DNA from: Clostridia bacterium
GTDB taxonomy: Bacteria > Bacillota > Clostridia > Christensenellales > Aristaeellaceae
Length of the DNA stretch: 38,507 nucleotides
Direction: 5' to 3'
NCBI GenBank assembly: GCA_030530315.1
Contig: JAUMVG010000029.1
Location: forward strand, 1-38,507
Shown here: positions 38,159-38,507 of the stretch, piece by piece
Numbering within the stretch: position 1 is the stretch's first letter
Layout of the letters: each line of letters opens with the position of its first letter
Position numbers and translations under genes: made by a program
The notes under the pieces: generated by a model
Seen by the model: the letters and a program-made list of their open reading frames with translations, nothing else
Databases searched by the model: none
Told to the model about the DNA's origin: nothing

Positions 38159-38507
38159 ATGAAATCAGTGAGATGCTTTATTGCCGACATGGACTCTGCT
38201 TTCGTCCGGCAGGTCTGCCGCGCCGTTTCCGATGCCCGGGACATCGATGTCGTCGGCGCCTGTCCCAACGGTCTGGTTGCCCTTCGGCAGATCGCCCTGC
38301 TGCAGCCCGACGTGGTCCTCGCGGACATTCAACTGCCGGAGCTCGACGGGATCTCTCTGCTGACGGAGACCCGCAGGCTGCGCAGGGTGCCCTCGGTCAT
38401 CATCTGCACCCACTTTTATTCCGAATACAGCATGGAATGCGCCAGTCGATCCGGCAATGTCACTAAGATAGGGCAACGAGGGGCACGAACAAGCGAGTTC
38501 GTGCTCC
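38159..38507 (+). CDS. Response regulator receiver domain, incomplete at window end
   Basis: The frame is open from ATG 38159 to the end (116 codons). Residues 1-99 form a CheY-like receiver: FIADMD (acidic pocket), VVLADIQLPELDG with phospho-acceptor Asp56, and VIICTHFY with Thr84. It resembles Spo0A-type and related transcriptional regulators. From about residue 100 (base 38456) the sequence reads NVTKIGQRGARTSEFVL and lacks the expected hydrophobic strand and Lys-Pro. The final 30 bases form a hairpin (GCACGAAC 38483-38490 with GTTCGTGC 38497-38504). So the gene may be interrupted here by a repeat or insertion, or the window end may be an assembly artefact. The ribosome site is weak (GGTGATTGC before ATG). 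Confidence 0.7.
   Translation, partial: MKSVRCFIADMDSAFVRQVCRAVSDARDIDVVGACPNGLVALRQIALLQPDVVLADIQLPELDGISLLTETRRLRRVPSVIICTHFYSEYSMECASRSGNVTKIGQRGARTSEFVL

Overview
The window looks like the chromosome of a GC-rich, endospore-forming anaerobic Firmicute (class Clostridia). The evidence is a GerA-type germinant receptor operon, spoIIP, a YlbF-family protein next to mutS, a flavodiiron protein fused to rubredoxin, an RpiR-type regulator and Firmicute-style ribosome binding sites. Genes are dense and GC-rich, while promoters stand out as short AT-rich islands. I see no rRNA, tRNA, CRISPR array or insertion sequence. I place 33 genes; at least six appear to start with TTG.

Layout. (1) 128-6536, minus strand: a Spo0B-type histidine kinase, an MscL channel with a zinc-ribbon tail, and a four-gene nucleoside-type ABC importer (binding protein, fused ATPase, two permeases) with tandem hairpins between the binding protein and the ATPase. 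(2) 6968-20108, plus strand: a nearly gapless ten-gene run: B12-binding-type radical SAM protein, DUF2344 partner, RNase G, miaB, YlbF-like, mutS, mutL, miaA, a ZnuA-like lipoprotein with altered metal site, and rnhA. It joins tRNA A37 modification (MiaA/MiaB), mismatch repair (MutS/MutL) and RNA turnover. (3) 20294-26273, minus strand: a tyrosine recombinase, a run of little-known Cys-rich or zinc-finger proteins (Cys-repeat microprotein, DUF6062, membrane zinc ribbon, J-domain protein, DUF5685) and radA. (4) 26525-33849, plus strand: a membrane metallophosphoesterase-like protein lacking several metal ligands, a gerA-B-C operon behind a good sigma-G-like promoter, and the flavodiiron protein. 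(5) 33990-38507: a BaiN/HI0933-like flavoprotein with an RpiR regulator (minus), spoIIP (plus), an SRAP peptidase (minus), and a response regulator that loses the receiver pattern near the window end.

The items most worth following are the Cys-rich cluster (21507-24623), including a DUF5685 protein with motifs reminiscent of squalene/phytoene synthases; two proteins whose folds look intact but whose metal ligands are replaced; the perfect inverted repeat inside spoIIP; and the sigma-G-like promoter of the germination operon. All family calls come from reading motifs; no database search was run.
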